Below are positions 35,630 to 47,992 of a DNA stretch of 64,000 bases, one piece after another. Position 1 is the stretch's first letter; the number at the start of each line of letters is the position of its first letter. The position numbers were made by a program, and so were the translations under genes. This DNA comes from Cunninghamia lanceolata (lineage: Eukaryota; Streptophyta; Pinopsida; Cupressales; Cupressaceae): contig BSBN01001150.1 in assembly GCA_027924645.1 (NCBI GenBank), positions 2,666,001 through 2,730,000 on the forward strand, in the 5' to 3' direction. A model generated the notes under the pieces. The model worked only from the letters and a program-made list of their open reading frames with translations. It made no database searches and was not told where the DNA came from.

Positions 35630-36418
35630 AGAAAGAAAGATAAAGTCTAGGGTGTCTTCAAGATAGCTAGGACAGGCAAGGAGGTCAACTGTGCACACAT
35701 AATGATCAACTGTAGGTGTAATGCAATAAGGGTTACAAATGTGATTGAAGTATGTACAACTCTCATCCACTAAACCTGCATGGTTTCATGCACCTAGAAT
35801 ACAAGCAAAGCTTACAATGTTAGGATATGTTCTAGAGTGCTTAATTAATTCAAAGATTTTGAGAGAGTCCTTGCAAAATCCATTTTGTGCATATCTTGCA
35901 ATCATTGCATTCCATGAGATGACATCTCTTTGAGGAATTCTGTTAAAAAGTTCACATTTTTTTGTCTATGATTCCATATTTTGTGCATATCCTGTAATCG
36001 TTGCAGTCCATGAGACAACATTTCTTTGAGGCATTCTGTCAAATAGTTCACGTGCCTTGTCTATGCGTCCACATTTTGCATACATGTCTAACATGGCAGT
36101 TGCAACTACATCTGACAAAATTCCTCTACCCTTTATGTATTGATGGATGTCCATACCCTATTCCAAAGCTCCCATTTTGACATAGGCAGGGAGGATGCTA
36201 GCAAAGGTTGTGGAATTTGGCTTTACACCAGCTAATTGCATTTGCTTTAAAATTTCTAAAGCCTTTTCAAAAAATCCATTTTGTGCATATCCTGCAGTCA
36301 TTGCAATCCATGAGACCACATTTCTTTGAGGCATTTTGTCAAACAGTTCACGTGCCTTGTCTATGCTTCCACATTTTGCATACATGTCTAACAGGGCAGT
36401 TGCAACTACATCTGACAA
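35630..36418 (-). pseudogene. Captured PPR (PLS-class) gene fragment
   Basis: Reading leftward from 36418: VVATALLDMYAKCGSIDKA, ELFDKMPQRNVVSWIAM, AGYAQNGFFEKALEI, QMQLAGVKPNSTTFASILPA, then a second set (VVATAMLDMYAKCGRIDKA ... RNVVSWTATITGYAQN) and a third (NRIPQRDVISWNAMIARYAQ), followed by HAGLVDE and TPTVDHYVCTVDLL. These are the P, L and S motif signatures of land-plant organelle PPR proteins. Stops occur near 36156 and 35964, and the copy lacks both gene ends. Lying inside the CACTA element between TNPA-like exons, it is best read as host DNA captured by the transposon. PPR proteins normally bind organellar RNA; this one is non-functional. Confidence 0.9.
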
Positions 36419-36479
36419 AAGAAGACTTAAGCATTCAGAAACTTGACCATGCCACCTTGTGTGGATTTGATGAATGACT

Positions 36480-38900
36480 TGTAGTCATCAAATCCAATGA
36501 ACTCTTAAATCATGTCTTCCTTAATCTAGACCAGCAATGTAGAGACAGTCCTCTAAAATAGAAGAATATAAAGTGGTCTTATTTTGTTTCTGCATTTGTA
36601 TCATCATTACTGTCTCCTTTGGGACATTATTTTTTACCATCGAGGGATGGATGATTGAGACTAGTCAACACAGATATTATGGTTACCATCAATTCCATCT
36701 ATTTGGTATTGAAAACTATAGTTGCATTAATTCTATGATGGCAATGAGAGGATACAATGACTGCCCTAGATTTTTTGTAATGACAACAATCCTATTTAAC
36801 ACTGGATTATGATTAATTCCCATAGTGGGATCTTCTCAGAGGAGTTTCAAACAACTCATACTCATAGAGTCATGGTTTTAGGTCACATATGTTATGGTAA
36901 CAAGAAGGGATTCCAAGTATGGTTACAATAGCTAAGACCGCCCTCATTTGTGACCGTAACAAGGTTCTTGGACAACACTATCTTACTCTTCACACTGGGT
37001 ACTATATAGGCCAAGATTGGGTTGAAGAAATCACTTGATGGTTACCTATATAGTGATACCACACCCTAATACCCCCATGCATTCTAAATAGCTTGAGATT
37101 TATACAATACTCAACCAAGATGAAATTGTATCACTGTACCACACTTAACTATGACAGTCCCTTCTTGACAACAATTTGTAATCTTTAGACTATTGGGATC
37201 CTTGCCACAAATAAATATTAGGTCAATGACACAAGGCTTTTAAATAAAAACCATAATCCCAACTCTATATCCATCCCCTTGGCAGTCTCAAGGGCCACCT
37301 TGAGACAAAAAATGCTAATGTACTATTATGACAGTTATGATTGTCCACCATCGTTTCATTGTGCATTTGAAACTTGAGATGAGGATTAGGGAGGTCTCCA
37401 TTGGTATTTTGTCATAGACAATTTGGGAATAGTAGATCCCCATCTTATCAATAAGGAAGATTATATAAATCTTGAATAAAACAAGAAAAACCTCATGATT
37501 GTCTTGCATGTTAGCAAATTGACTGTGACAGTAGTAAGGTTAGTCAATAATTTCCACACCTTTATATTAAATCTTCAGATCATTAAGGGGGTAAAATCAT
37601 GGAAAATACTCATGGCAAGATCTCTAAAATAGGCATATTTAAATTCAGGGATTTCTACAAACCCTAGGAAGGTGGATGTAAACTTAGTGACTATAATTAC
37701 CACCACATAGACTATCCCCTTTGTGAATATGACAAGGTAACACTATCATGCTCTTTATGACAATCCCTTCTCCAATGGGTGATGGCCTAATAAGATTTAT
37801 CTCCTTTGTGATTTCAATGCCTCTCTAATGCACTATCATAGGAGTCTTGACAGTCCTTATGGATTAGTGAAGAAGGCTTCCAACAAATCCAAAAGGAGGG
37901 CTTAAGATTACATACAAAGTCCTAGCCTTCATACCCTAGTCACATATCACTCCTCTAAGAAGACCTCAAGACTTTATGGGTTCCAAACATAACACAAACC
38001 CAGTCCTATATGACTGTCACTACCCTAGGTCCCTCAAAATTCTTATATCAACCTTCCCTTGGCTGGCAAGGGTCTTGAAACTCCATTGTCCTTGCTAGTC
38101 TGAACTTGGAATGGTCAATATAATGGTTCTACTACAATGCATAGTTAGGGCTACACTAAGGAAGTCCTACCCACACCTAAACTATGATGTATTCGTGATC
38201 TTATCAAGCATGATCTTATGATAGTGTTTGGGCTGAACTTGTATAGTTTTAGGGCATTCACACGTCTCAGTTACAGTGTGGTGTGTGAGGAATTATTACT
38301 AAATGGTTGCTACCATGCACATAAACTATACACATATCTGAAGACTGTAATATGACATTATTGTGATGGAATCCTAGGTTGGAATGAAAGTTAGGCCTCA
38401 AACCATTTTAAATTGATTCCTTGCAAAAAAATCTGATATGAGAGCCATTGTGTCTTCGAATACCTTTCCACCAGCCTGTGGACCTAGTGTAAGGTGTGCA
38501 ACAAGTCTAAGAAGCAACAACATCCTTCTTTATGTCATACTGAGAACCACAAAATAATGGATTTAAATCATGGAACATATATAATTGATACCTTTAATGC
38601 ATTTTCCATGCAAGTGAGTTTAAAACTGAAGATTTGGGTGTAGGAAAGGGCTTCTGAATAAATGTTCATTAGAAAAGAAAGAAAACAAATAGTTTTGAAA
38701 TGGAAAAACAAAAATCACAAAATCTAAAGGTTTCCATATTCTGCTAAGCCCTTCTTTATCCACACATCTACTTGGAGTGCAACTTTGATCTTCCTTCAAA
38801 TCACCTTGAATTCATAAGGAATCCAAAATGGGATCAGTCATAAGGAGACAGGCAAACAAGGGTTTGATGTTCATTATTAGCCCATCAAACTTAAGCATAT
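36480..38900. other. No recognisable gene, about 2.4 kb
   Basis: No ORF with a known domain on either strand. Scattered short phrases such as GACAGTCCCTTC and GACAATCCCTTC recur irregularly. Probably an old, unclassified insertion or element interior. Confidence 0.35.
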
Positions 38901-38929
38901 GAGATAGCATGGCACACACAAAATGTTGT

Positions 38930-39960
38930 GGATAATGACTACAATATTAGGTTAATTGCAACCACTTTTTGTAAGCAAGCACAAGACTAGTATACTCATT
39001 ATGATCCTAATGGCACCAAGAATGATCTTGGTAAACTGCTAAGAGATTTCCTTCCCAATTTCAATTGCCCTAAGATGGTGCATCGTAATATTGTGGCATT
39101 AAAGGAAATAAGGCAACAATCGGGAGAGATTGTGTGTAGGTATGATCAATGCTCTAAGGAATTGGTGTTAAAGATTGACCCAACTATAAAATGTTGAAAT
39201 TTAGAAGGAATGATTTATTGGTAGGCTAATTGCACATATCCAACATGAACTAGTTTATCTCACTCTCCCTAATAAAAAAGTTGCCTTAAAAGTTGTGTTG
39301 AGATTATAAGAATTAGGGGAGCCCCCAACATATGATTCTACTATATGCCTAAAAGAACAAATGGAAAAATGGTCATGCAAATAGCACAACTTGCAAGTGA
39401 AACTCTTAATCAATGTTGTTTATGATCAACAAAGTGCTACACTAAGGGGCATACAACTACAAACTATCTAGTGGTGGGAGCTCAAGCTATTAATGCCACA
39501 TAGTTCTCTCTTTCTCAACACATACCTAATTGCACCATATGTCATGAGACTCATGAAATTATCCACTACTGCAAAAGTGAAAGGATGTTCCTATCAATTA
39601 CTAGTGCAAGGTTTGTCACACATCCACCCATGACATTACCACCTACAAAGTAGTACAAGTCCTCCACAAGGCAAGAGGAAAACAAAATTAAACACAACCA
39701 CGCAACCCTAGTCACAACCACAATAGATGGTGTTGTGCTATTAGGAGCCATAATATATGGAGCATGGAGGAAATCAAGGAGGCCATGGTAGAGTATGCAA
39801 TAGAGGAATCTATTGCTACTAGTGTGGAGAACTTGGGCATACCTCACGTAGTTGCACAAAGTTTCCAATGTATACTTATTATGATGTTGATCACAAGATA
39901 GAGGATTGCCCTACATTGTTGCAACTATTGGAATATTCAATGATGTGCCTTTGATAAGGG
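38930..39960 (+). pseudogene. Ty3/gypsy-like gag remnant
   Basis: Plus-strand reading with stops: LLRDFLPNFNCPKMVHRN, ALKEIRQQSGEIVCRYDQ (retrotransposon gag type), then a zinc knuckle at 39814-39855 (C-X2-C-X4-H-X4-C, CGELGHTSRSC) with a TAG in its first spacer, followed by a DHKIEDCPTLLQLL segment seen after the knuckle in such gag proteins. No protease or reverse transcriptase follows. An isolated fragment inside the CACTA element. Confidence 0.65.
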
Positions 39961-40507
39961 ACTTATCATTTTCATAAGTTCTATCACCACCTAATGATTT
40001 AATAAAGGATCTGTTGTCTATACATTAATTCAATATAAACAAATGTGTGGATGATTCAGTGGCCTATTCACATAACTCACGTTTGTATATAAGTGATTGC
40101 CCTTACAGTTGTTGAGCTTTGTGGATTAAAATTATTGTGAAAAATGTCCAAGGATTGTTCTATAAAGGTAAAAAGGTGCGTTCATAATGAGAGTGAATGA
40201 AGTTCAAATCTCAACACTGCAATAAGGTAACTAAGAGGACATGTGCACATGTCCAGGACTGCAAATAATGGGACAATTGAGTGGGATCTAGGGCCAACAT
40301 AGAAGCACTTTAGAACTCATCCTACGCATCAATAAACAACTCAACACAAGAAATGAAAGTTGACATATTAACACAACAATATCCAACTAAGTTATTGAAA
40401 GTCAACTATTGATACCTCGTTCTCCATCCAGATTACAAAATCGGTCCACTTTTTGCTTTATAACATTTCCTTTTCAAATTGGCTTGGATGCCGGCCATAT
40501 TTCTCCT

Positions 40508-41695
40508 CCTATCAAAACATGGCATATGGACTAGTTAAATTAATTAATATGCAATCATTTACTTTTTCCTAGGAAATAAAAAATATATATCGTTTAACTT
40601 ATTAAATATACTTACAAATGTACAAATCAAGGCCTGCAAACCTTTCTGGCCACTGTGATGTGTAACACGAAGTTTGTCAAGCCTAGCCTTGGAGGCCTTG
40701 TCCTGAAACATATACTAATTCAATTTAACTATGCACAAATAAAATTTAAAAATCACTTAAGAAATTTGATATAATCTTATGAGCAAATTCAAATACCTGC
40801 GTACTCTCCTCACCGGACTTCCTCCATGCATCAGACTTCTCATATGCTTTTACAAGCTCTTTCCATACTTTCAAACTTACATCAATTGGCCTTTTTTTGA
40901 GCCTTATCTTGGGAGGGAGTTTTTTTATCTTCTTTTTTTGGTTGCACCAAAATCTCTTGCAGTTTTGAGACATTCATAGCTTTATCTTCTTTACAGACCA
41001 ACCTGTGCCAAATTCAGTCTCCATGTCTTGGATAACTACTTTTTGTAGGTGCATGGGTATCTTTGAGAATGGCAAATGTAGATGGTCTTTGAACCATTGA
41101 AGGCATGATTCTTTCAACCTATTCACGAATGTTTTTCCAACATCTGCCATTCAGACTTCCCCTGAAACCACATTGTATTCTATCTTGGTATCGTAGCTAC
41201 CAATGCAAGATGCAAAACATGGCGTGGTGGTCGAAGAAGTCTGTGTCCCAGGAGTGCCTGGGACATTGGAAGCCTCTGCTCCTTGTTCCACATTCTTAGA
41301 GGTTACTGTTATTGATTTTCTCCTGGATCTTTTGCCTGATCCATGACTGGTTGGGGAATCAATTGATTCCCTTTGACACTGGTGATTTGGTTGAAATGTT
41401 TCAAGGGCTTTACTAGATTGTTTTTCTATGTATCTGGCAAGCAATGTCAAGTCCACACCATACAATTTGTTCATTGACTCTACCCCCAATATGGAAGCCA
41501 ATGCCTCTTTATCTTTGTCAATCTCATGTCCCTATATATATAATAAATTTTTTCTTTTAAATTTATAAATAAAAAACTAAAAACTAAAAATAAAAGAAAT
41601 AATGGAAACATTTACAAATCTATAAATTGACAATGAATTACCTCATTGTGGCTAGAGTCTGCTCCCTTTGCTCTCTTCCCTCTATTGCTTGACAT
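40508..41695 (-). pseudogene. TNPA-like accessory transposase gene (Ptta/En/Spm family), 5' exons
   Basis: Minus-strand exons: 41642-41695 (MSSNRGKRAKGADSSHNE, donor GAG^GTAATT); 40797-41531 (starts GHEIDKDKEALASILGVESM, includes KRSRRKS, DMETEFGTGWSVKKIK and SLKVWKELVKAYEKSDAWRK); 40616-40702 (KARLDKLRVTHHSGQKGLQA); and from 40508 (EEKYGRHPSQFEKEML then a stop). Introns are phase 0 with GT-AG ends. The order W-x-x-[FL]-V...S-x-x-W-[RK]-K-S...H-x-SG-x-K-x-[FL] followed by E-x-x-x-GR-x-PS is the pattern of plant transposase family 24. In En/Spm, TNPA binds subterminal repeats and helps excision. Stops at 41151 and about 40974 plus the early stop in the fourth exon break it. It diverges from the transposase gene starting near 42.6 kb. 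Confidence 0.7.
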
Positions 41696-41699
41696 TTTG

Positions 41700-42660
41700 A
41701 GGTGACCTAGGGCAAATTATTTTCATCTAGTCTGTGGAGGCAAATGAAGTACACATTGCTAGGTATGAAAGTTTTCGTCTAGTTTTTCTGTATTCCTCAA
41801 GGTTTTTGACCTTTACTTTGTAGAGCAAATCATGAAGCTATTTTCCTCTGTAAGTTTGCGGCAAGAAAGTAAGCTAATACATCAATTGAAATAAAGCACA
41901 CATTTATAATATTATGGAATGTGGAAATTTATCATCTATTATGAAAATCCTTGCTTAGAATTATCTTCAACATATGCCCTATGAATATTACAATACTCGC
42001 ATTTGTCCAAATGAATCCGACATCTGACGGGAAAAAAAGAGTAGATGAAAGAGAGGCGATGCCCTTACCTGACATGAATAGAAGAAGAGCAGCATGAATT
42101 GAAAGGCTGAGATATCTGGAAGCAAAGGTTGTCGTGGCTCGAACCCAGGACTTTTGAGATGTAAGAAAGTGAGTATGCACTTTAGATATGGAAAGGAAAT
42201 TGGGGTTGGAATATAGGTCCCGCCATTGCTAAGGATCTGCCCAAAATAAGGGCGAACACAAAAAACCCAAACGCTCGATCTCGACACTCCTAATGCTCGA
42301 TCTCCAAACACAAAATGAACAACAAAAATCAATAAAGTTTTGTTTTGTTTTGTGTTTTTTTTTGTTTTGGGGTATGTGCAGGTGGGAATTTTTTTTTGAT
42401 TCATTAGTCGGCGCTATAGTCGGAGCAGTTAGCAATGACTTTGAGGCCTAAATGTAATCTTTTTGGGGTGCAAAAGGTGGTGCAAAGTGCGCCTATCAAT
42501 GCAAAATGATGTATTTTTCTTGGAAATTGATATCACTATCTAATGGAATGCCAAATTTGGTTGCTTGTAGCAACCTCACCAAATTTGGATTGTCCTTATA
42601 ATAAGTAACAATATTGTCTTGGTGCACACCTGTTATGTGACTATTATCATTGTTGTGTAT
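41700..42660. promoter_or_regulatory. Divergent intergenic region between the two CACTA genes
   Basis: About 0.96 kb between the TNPA-like start and the first recognisable exon of the Tnp2 gene. Contains a minus-strand B-box-like GGTTCGAGCC near 42136 and duplicated GCTCGATCTC phrases at 42271 and 42295. Promoters and 5' leaders of both genes are expected here; none can be pinpointed. Minus-strand ORFs at 41932-42435 resemble nothing known. Confidence 0.4.
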
Positions 42661-42665
42661 TACAG

Positions 42666-43365
42666 GATCCAGAGGAGGCCATGGAGAGAGGACGTGGACA
42701 GCGTAGAACTACTAAATTGCAGAGAGGAAAGTGGGTGGAAATAGATATGACAACGAAATTTGCAGATACAATAGAGGTAAGAAGAGAAAGCAACCTCAAC
42801 CAAAGGAGGAAGGTGTTTATGAATTCATAAATGCTACAACATAGAGGAATGGGTATTAAATGCGATTCTATGATCAAGGGAAAAGTTTGAAAATTAGGAT
42901 GGCCAAAACATGATATCAATATATAAAATATATGACTAAAGTGAGGTTTTGTGTTGGATAGCATATTCGTTGAAATGATATAATTGGTGTACTAAACAGT
43001 ATTTACTATGTTGTGTATTATAGGGGCCAGATGAGGCCATGGCAATAGATCGTGTCATATCAAATGAGGACACAACAGATAAAGCGAGACATCAGGTACT
43101 CAAATTTTGACTTAACTTAGGAAAAAATGATTTGATGCCATTTTGTGATACATCCATCTTTTTTCACAGTATTATTGAAATTTATAATGTATTATCCAAT
43201 CTTGACATAAATTAATGCATGTTGTTGATTATTTTAGATGGAGATTAGAGCAAATGCAGATCCTGAGCATTCAACTAGCAAAAGAAAAGGTTATGTACGT
43301 GGACGTGGACCTAAAACTGTTAAATCATGTAGAGGACAGTGGGTGGAAGAGGATATGACAATGAT
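42666..43365 (+). pseudogene. 5' exons of the CACTA transposase gene
   Basis: Three exons with AG/GT borders: 42666-42776 (DPEEAMERGRGQRRTTKLQR, then GKWVEIDM), 43024-43095 (GPDEAMAIDRV) and from 43238 (DPEHSTSKRKGYVRGRGPKT, then CRGQWVEEDM). Exons one and three share a RGRG...T-K...RG-[KQ]-WVE-x-DM pattern, and all start with [DG]-P-[ED]-[EH], implying exon duplication. The third is interrupted at 43366 by an LTR-like insertion and may resume at 46028. Basic, Arg/Lys-rich; possibly DNA-binding, but not recognised as a known domain. Confidence 0.5.
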
Positions 43366-46020
43366 CCTGTAGACACAACAAATGATTATTGGAGTCCAGG
43401 ACAACATTGTGAGGGGGGGTGAATCAGTGTTGTATAAATTTTACAATTTTTACCCCTTTTGAATTACAAGATAAAGAGAGAGAAAGATATCAATGATTTG
43501 TTAACATACATATGCACAATTATAATATTGAAGGCAAGAAATATATTAACACATGAAGACACACAAGATATGAGACCAAGACACAAAAGATTTTATGAGA
43601 GGAAAACCCTCCTGGGGTAGAAAAATCACTCAAAATTGCCTCACTGGCTTATTCAAACCTCACTGGTTACAATAAGGTCTCATTGACCATTTAAGCCTCA
43701 CTGGCTATAAAGAGGTCTCATTGACCAACAAAGCCTCACTGGCATATAAAGCCTCACTGGAAAATGCAATCACCATTATCAAAACAATACAAGTAATACA
43801 GAGGGATTCTCTGTTTCAATACAATTCCCTAAATTTTCAACTCTCAATTCAATCTGCATATTTCTTTGCAATCATACTCAATCCAATCTGAATATCAATC
43901 TCATGATCTCTGAATAATCAAATCACCTGTGTCTTCATGCTTGGCATGATTCAATCTATAAATTCCTTGCATAATGTCTTCATCCTTATTTGATTCAAAA
44001 ATACAATCTCATACATCTCTCAAATTATGATTCATCTGTTTCTTTACAAAAATCATCGCATGTTGATTCACACAACAACAACACCAACAATTAATGCACC
44101 TGAAACATCATTATATAAAATTTGAATGTCCTTTCACCTTCAAAACAAACTTTCATTTTCCTCTTTTCAAAAATAAATTTACAAGATATTATTCTTCTCT
44201 ACATCAATAATGAACCTGCAAAAAAGATAGAATCAATTTTCTCTTTATTTCCATGACCGTTCATTTTCTTCTTCTCTGCATAAACAAAAGAAATCAATTT
44301 GCTCCTATCCATAAAAAAATCTCTCTAACATCTGCAAGACATTCATAATCATCAAAAATAAAATCTCCATCCTGCAAATAAAGAAATAACTTTTGATATT
44401 CCTTTCTCAAAATTCTTCTCCTCTCTGCATTTTGAACACTTTTCAATATCCTTCAATCTCTTCATCTTCTTTCAAAACAATTTCATCAAAAATATTCATC
44501 AACCTGTAATAAAAGATTGAATGACCCTTATCTACAAATATCTTCAAAAATAAACCAATCTGCCTTTTTATCTTCTCTGCAATTTTATTTACTCATCTTT
44601 ATGAGAATATAAAAGATATTAAAAAAATATAGACCCCACTCATAAACAATATAAATCAACTCCACTTATTTTTAAAAAAACTTTCTCCTTTATCTCTTTC
44701 TTCTGCAACGACATGTAAATAGAAAGGAATCTTTTTAAAAACTCATAAAAATCTTCTAAAAAACATGCTTCAAAAATTTCCAAAATCAGCCTTGTAATTG
44801 GGCTTTTTAAAACTGTCCAAAAATAGCTTCAACTGCAGTTTACATAGTCTGAAGGCCAGGAGCACGTCAAATATAATGCATGGAGGTTGAGGTCATGATT
44901 TAAATTATGTCCATTGATGTCTTGATTCACGCTCTTTGCAATTTCAAATACAACCATTGATTTGAGAATGGCGCCCAAGCACATTTGATGATGACCGATA
45001 GAGTTGGTAAAACTACATGAAGGGCCAATCATTAACATGACTAAGGTATACTTCAAATGGTAATGTTAAGTGAATTTGACTTATGATCACAAGTCACTTG
45101 ACAAACATAACAAAAAGCATGCCGATCAGAATAAAGATTTGCATTTAGAATTCTAGATACTTAAAGACCTTGAGACTAAATTATCTCATAATGCAAATGA
45201 TATCATAACATCAAATGAGCTCACTATTATTTCAAACTAAGAATATCACAATGATACTATCACTATCAACCAACACTGTAATCATAACAATCTTCAATCT
45301 GATCATAATTTGATGATGTAGAAGCATTGAAACCAACATTACCATGCAACCTTGAGAGTGAGTGAATCATCTGCTCCTATCATTTTCAATTTGAATGTCA
45401 CAACACTTTAACATCATATGTTAGACAGATACCAAACCTTCACAACCTGAAATATAAGAAGCTATGAGATCATGAACAAGCACAAGGAAACATGAAGATA
45501 TAAAAGACTTGAATGCTACCAAGCACTAATGTCTCATGTATGACAACCTTATCAAAAACTCATATCCATCAAAACTGATCTCAATCTGATAACAACACAT
45601 CATGACCAATATCTTTGAAATATAAATGCCATCCATCAAACACATATCAACCAACTTTATACTAACCAACCATCAACGTTCACTATGAAGAATCAGCATC
45701 ATCAACTCAACACTCTGTGTGCAGAGATGATCAAGAAAATAGGAAGCATAATCACTCTACAAATGTCTTGATTTCTGCCATATACTACTGCTACAACATT
45801 ATGATTATGAACACCATAATAACTCGTGACATCTTGAAGTATGAAACATGATGAATGAACTAAAATGATATCTTAAACTACTGAAATGAACATCTTGACA
45901 CGAAGACCATACCAATATACATGACAACTTGAAATCCTCTAAAGACACCTCAACATGATGAACAACATGAAACAACTCCACCAAGAATACTTTTTGACAT
46001 CAATGACAACCTATCTCCAT
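43366..46020 (-). mobile_element. LTR-like insertion (probable solo LTR), minus orientation
   Basis: A 2.65-kb segment flanked by 7-bp direct repeats CAATGAT at 43359-43365 and 46021-46027, splitting a putative transposase exon. On the minus strand it begins TGATGGAGATAGGTTGTC (sharing bases with the flank) and ends TTGTGTCTACA followed by GG. Near its end it has TGATTCACCCCCCCTC, a phrase also found near the end of the LTR at 52567-53658. No internal coding capacity. A solo LTR is most likely, although the target repeat is longer than usual and the right edge is off by two bases. Confidence 0.6.
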
Positions 46021-46027
46021 CAATGAT

Positions 46028-46222
46028 TACACTAAACAAGAGGTTGGTCATGACTATAGTACATGGGATGAATACTTTGAGAAAATTGTTGTTTGTGGAT
46101 GTTCTGTATGTTGTGGAAAGAAACAATTCAAATGAGCAATTGTACAAAGATATTACATATATGATGTGCTTCCAGTCGGTAGTATGCCTCCTACAATCGA
46201 TTCAAATCCAATAGGAATTGTG
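46028..46222 (+). pseudogene. Resumed transposase-gene exon
   Basis: Removing the 43366-46020 insertion with one CAATGAT copy would leave the third exon's frame reading WVEEDM, then TLNKRLVMTIVHGMN and VLYVVERNNSNEQLYKDI. An alternative frame ends VGSMPPTIDSNPIGIV at a GTAAGG donor near 46222. Which frame was used is unclear. Confidence 0.35.
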
Positions 46223-46324
46223 GTAAGGAATTTTCCAATTTGATATAAATAACATGTATACTTCGTTTAAACATTGTTTTATATTATTTAAATAACTAAT
46301 TTTTTTCTTAATGGATACTTGCAG

Positions 46325-47329
46325 GATAAAGTTCTTGGTTTAAAATTTCCTGGATCACTGACTTCTAGCCTAGAGGGCAATGATCATTTATCAGATGATA
46401 TATATAACAAAAATATGTGCCAATATACCAGCTCAGAAGATGAGGAATTGATGAAAACAAACAACATAACAAGAACCGGTTTAATGATGCATAATTTGCT
46501 TAAAGACAAGGGGAAGGTGGACTACATACCCTATGAGAATGAATGTGATGGAGATGAGGACTTGCCCCTAAGTTTGAGATCAATTTACAAAGAGACATTT
46601 GATCGTCGACTATATTGCGCTTGGCCTAGTGATCAACAACTACCTATAGTGTACGAAGTGTTTCAATTTTGGGGATACAACTACATGATACGACCCTCCA
46701 ATATTCATGGAGAGAATCTAGGCCTCTTTATTGTCCAAAATGTACATATGGGATCTAAACATAGAAACAATTCAGAACAAACCACTAGGAGATTAATGCC
46801 ATATTATGGTCCATCATATTATAGTGGTGAATGGAGAAGGCTAGCAGAATATAAGCCTAGCATGTCAGCATATGGTCTACATTCGAATATGTATACACAT
46901 CGTCTCCAATTGGAAAGTGGAAAAGAAATGAATAGAGGTCATTTTATGTATATAGATGGATGTGCATACACACACAAAAATATTACAGGATTTATAAATA
47001 GTAGTAAGGGAAGGGACCCTACTGTAAGACTGAATTGTCAATTTGTTGAGGTTATAAATGATAAAGATGGAGATATGGAAAGAGAGGTTGATAGATTGAT
47101 AATGGTTGAGACTATTATGGACCTTACCATTGGGGATGAGTTATTGATTGATTACCCCTTCTTAAAACGCACTCTTGTGCGAAAGAAGAGGGAAGAACAA
47201 GGTCTCCCTAAGGATGTTCTTAAGGGCAGAAACCAAAGAATAATAAATGAGTGTGGACTGATGTTTTATAAACTATGTTGTCAAAATTGTGTTTTATTTA
47301 AATTATTGTATAAAAAAGGTAGTCTATAA
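46325..47329 (+). pseudogene. SET-domain-like ORF within the CACTA transposase gene
   Basis: Open for 335 codons after an acceptor (CTTGCAG at 46318-46324). Numbering from the codon at 46319: an acidic N-terminal 100 residues (SSEDEEL, NECDGDEDLPL), then a SET-like core at about 124-281: GENLGLF (131-137), MPYYGPSYYSG (160-170), YIDG (211-214), NITGFINSS (221-229) and GDELLIDYPF (272-281), then a basic tail (LKRTLVRKKREEQG). These match the SET signature G-x-GLF, Y-x-G, [FI]-[IV]-N-HS and GEEL-x-x-DY; the usual His of NHS is Ser. SET enzymes transfer methyl groups from S-adenosylmethionine to lysines, often on histones. Activity is not shown. The frame is intact. It lies in line with, and on the same strand as, flanking Tnp2-type exons, so it may be one multidomain protein or a captured gene. 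Donor candidates: near 47250 or 47320. Confidence 0.68.
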
Positions 47330-47485
47330 AATAATGTTCCATTATTCAATTGATGTATATATGTTCATACAATTTATATTTTTATTTTTTAAGCCATATT
47401 TGATTATATTTATTTGAAATTGATACATTTATGATTTATCCAATTGTTTCCAAACATTAAATAATGCTTGTGTTTGTTGATAGGT

Positions 47486-47992
47486 AGAAGATGTTGATGA
47501 AACACATACTAATACCCAAGATCCAACTGGGTTATTAAGATTTGGATGGGATGATTCAAACCATCATTTAAACCATACCAGGGTGAAAAGAGCAACATTG
47601 AAGAGAATACTACCAGCTAAGAAATTTGAAGAGCTGATGAGATCCACATACACTAATGACATGCCACCTAGTCTTAATGATGATGATCATAGTAATGAAA
47701 ATGCAATGCATGAAGAAGGATTGAATGAAATGCTTACAAATTTCTTTGGGGATGGAAACAATGATGACAATAATGATCATATGGTTGATAGTAACGATAA
47801 TAGTAGGGGTAATTACCACCAACATAATGTTGATGATAACAACCTAAAAGACTCCATCAAGCAAGCAGCGAAGACACCCGTGTTCAAATCGGGTGCAAGT
47901 AGAACCTCAAAACTGGCATGCACATTAATATTATTAGAAATCAAGTCACTATTTGGTTGGTCATACAAAGGATTCACTACACTACTGAAGTG
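47486..47992 (+). pseudogene. CACTA transposase N-terminal exon
   Basis: Follows an acceptor (TTGATAG, about 47479-47485). Reads VEDVDETHTNTQDPTG, a charged middle with many Asn/Asp, then TPVFKSGASRTSKLACTLIL and SLFGWSYKGFTTLL before a GTGAGT donor. The last part matches the segment preceding the Tnp2 core in plant CACTA transposases (S-x-L-x...L-x-LK...FGWS-x-x-x-FT-x-LL). No stop inside. Confidence 0.75.
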
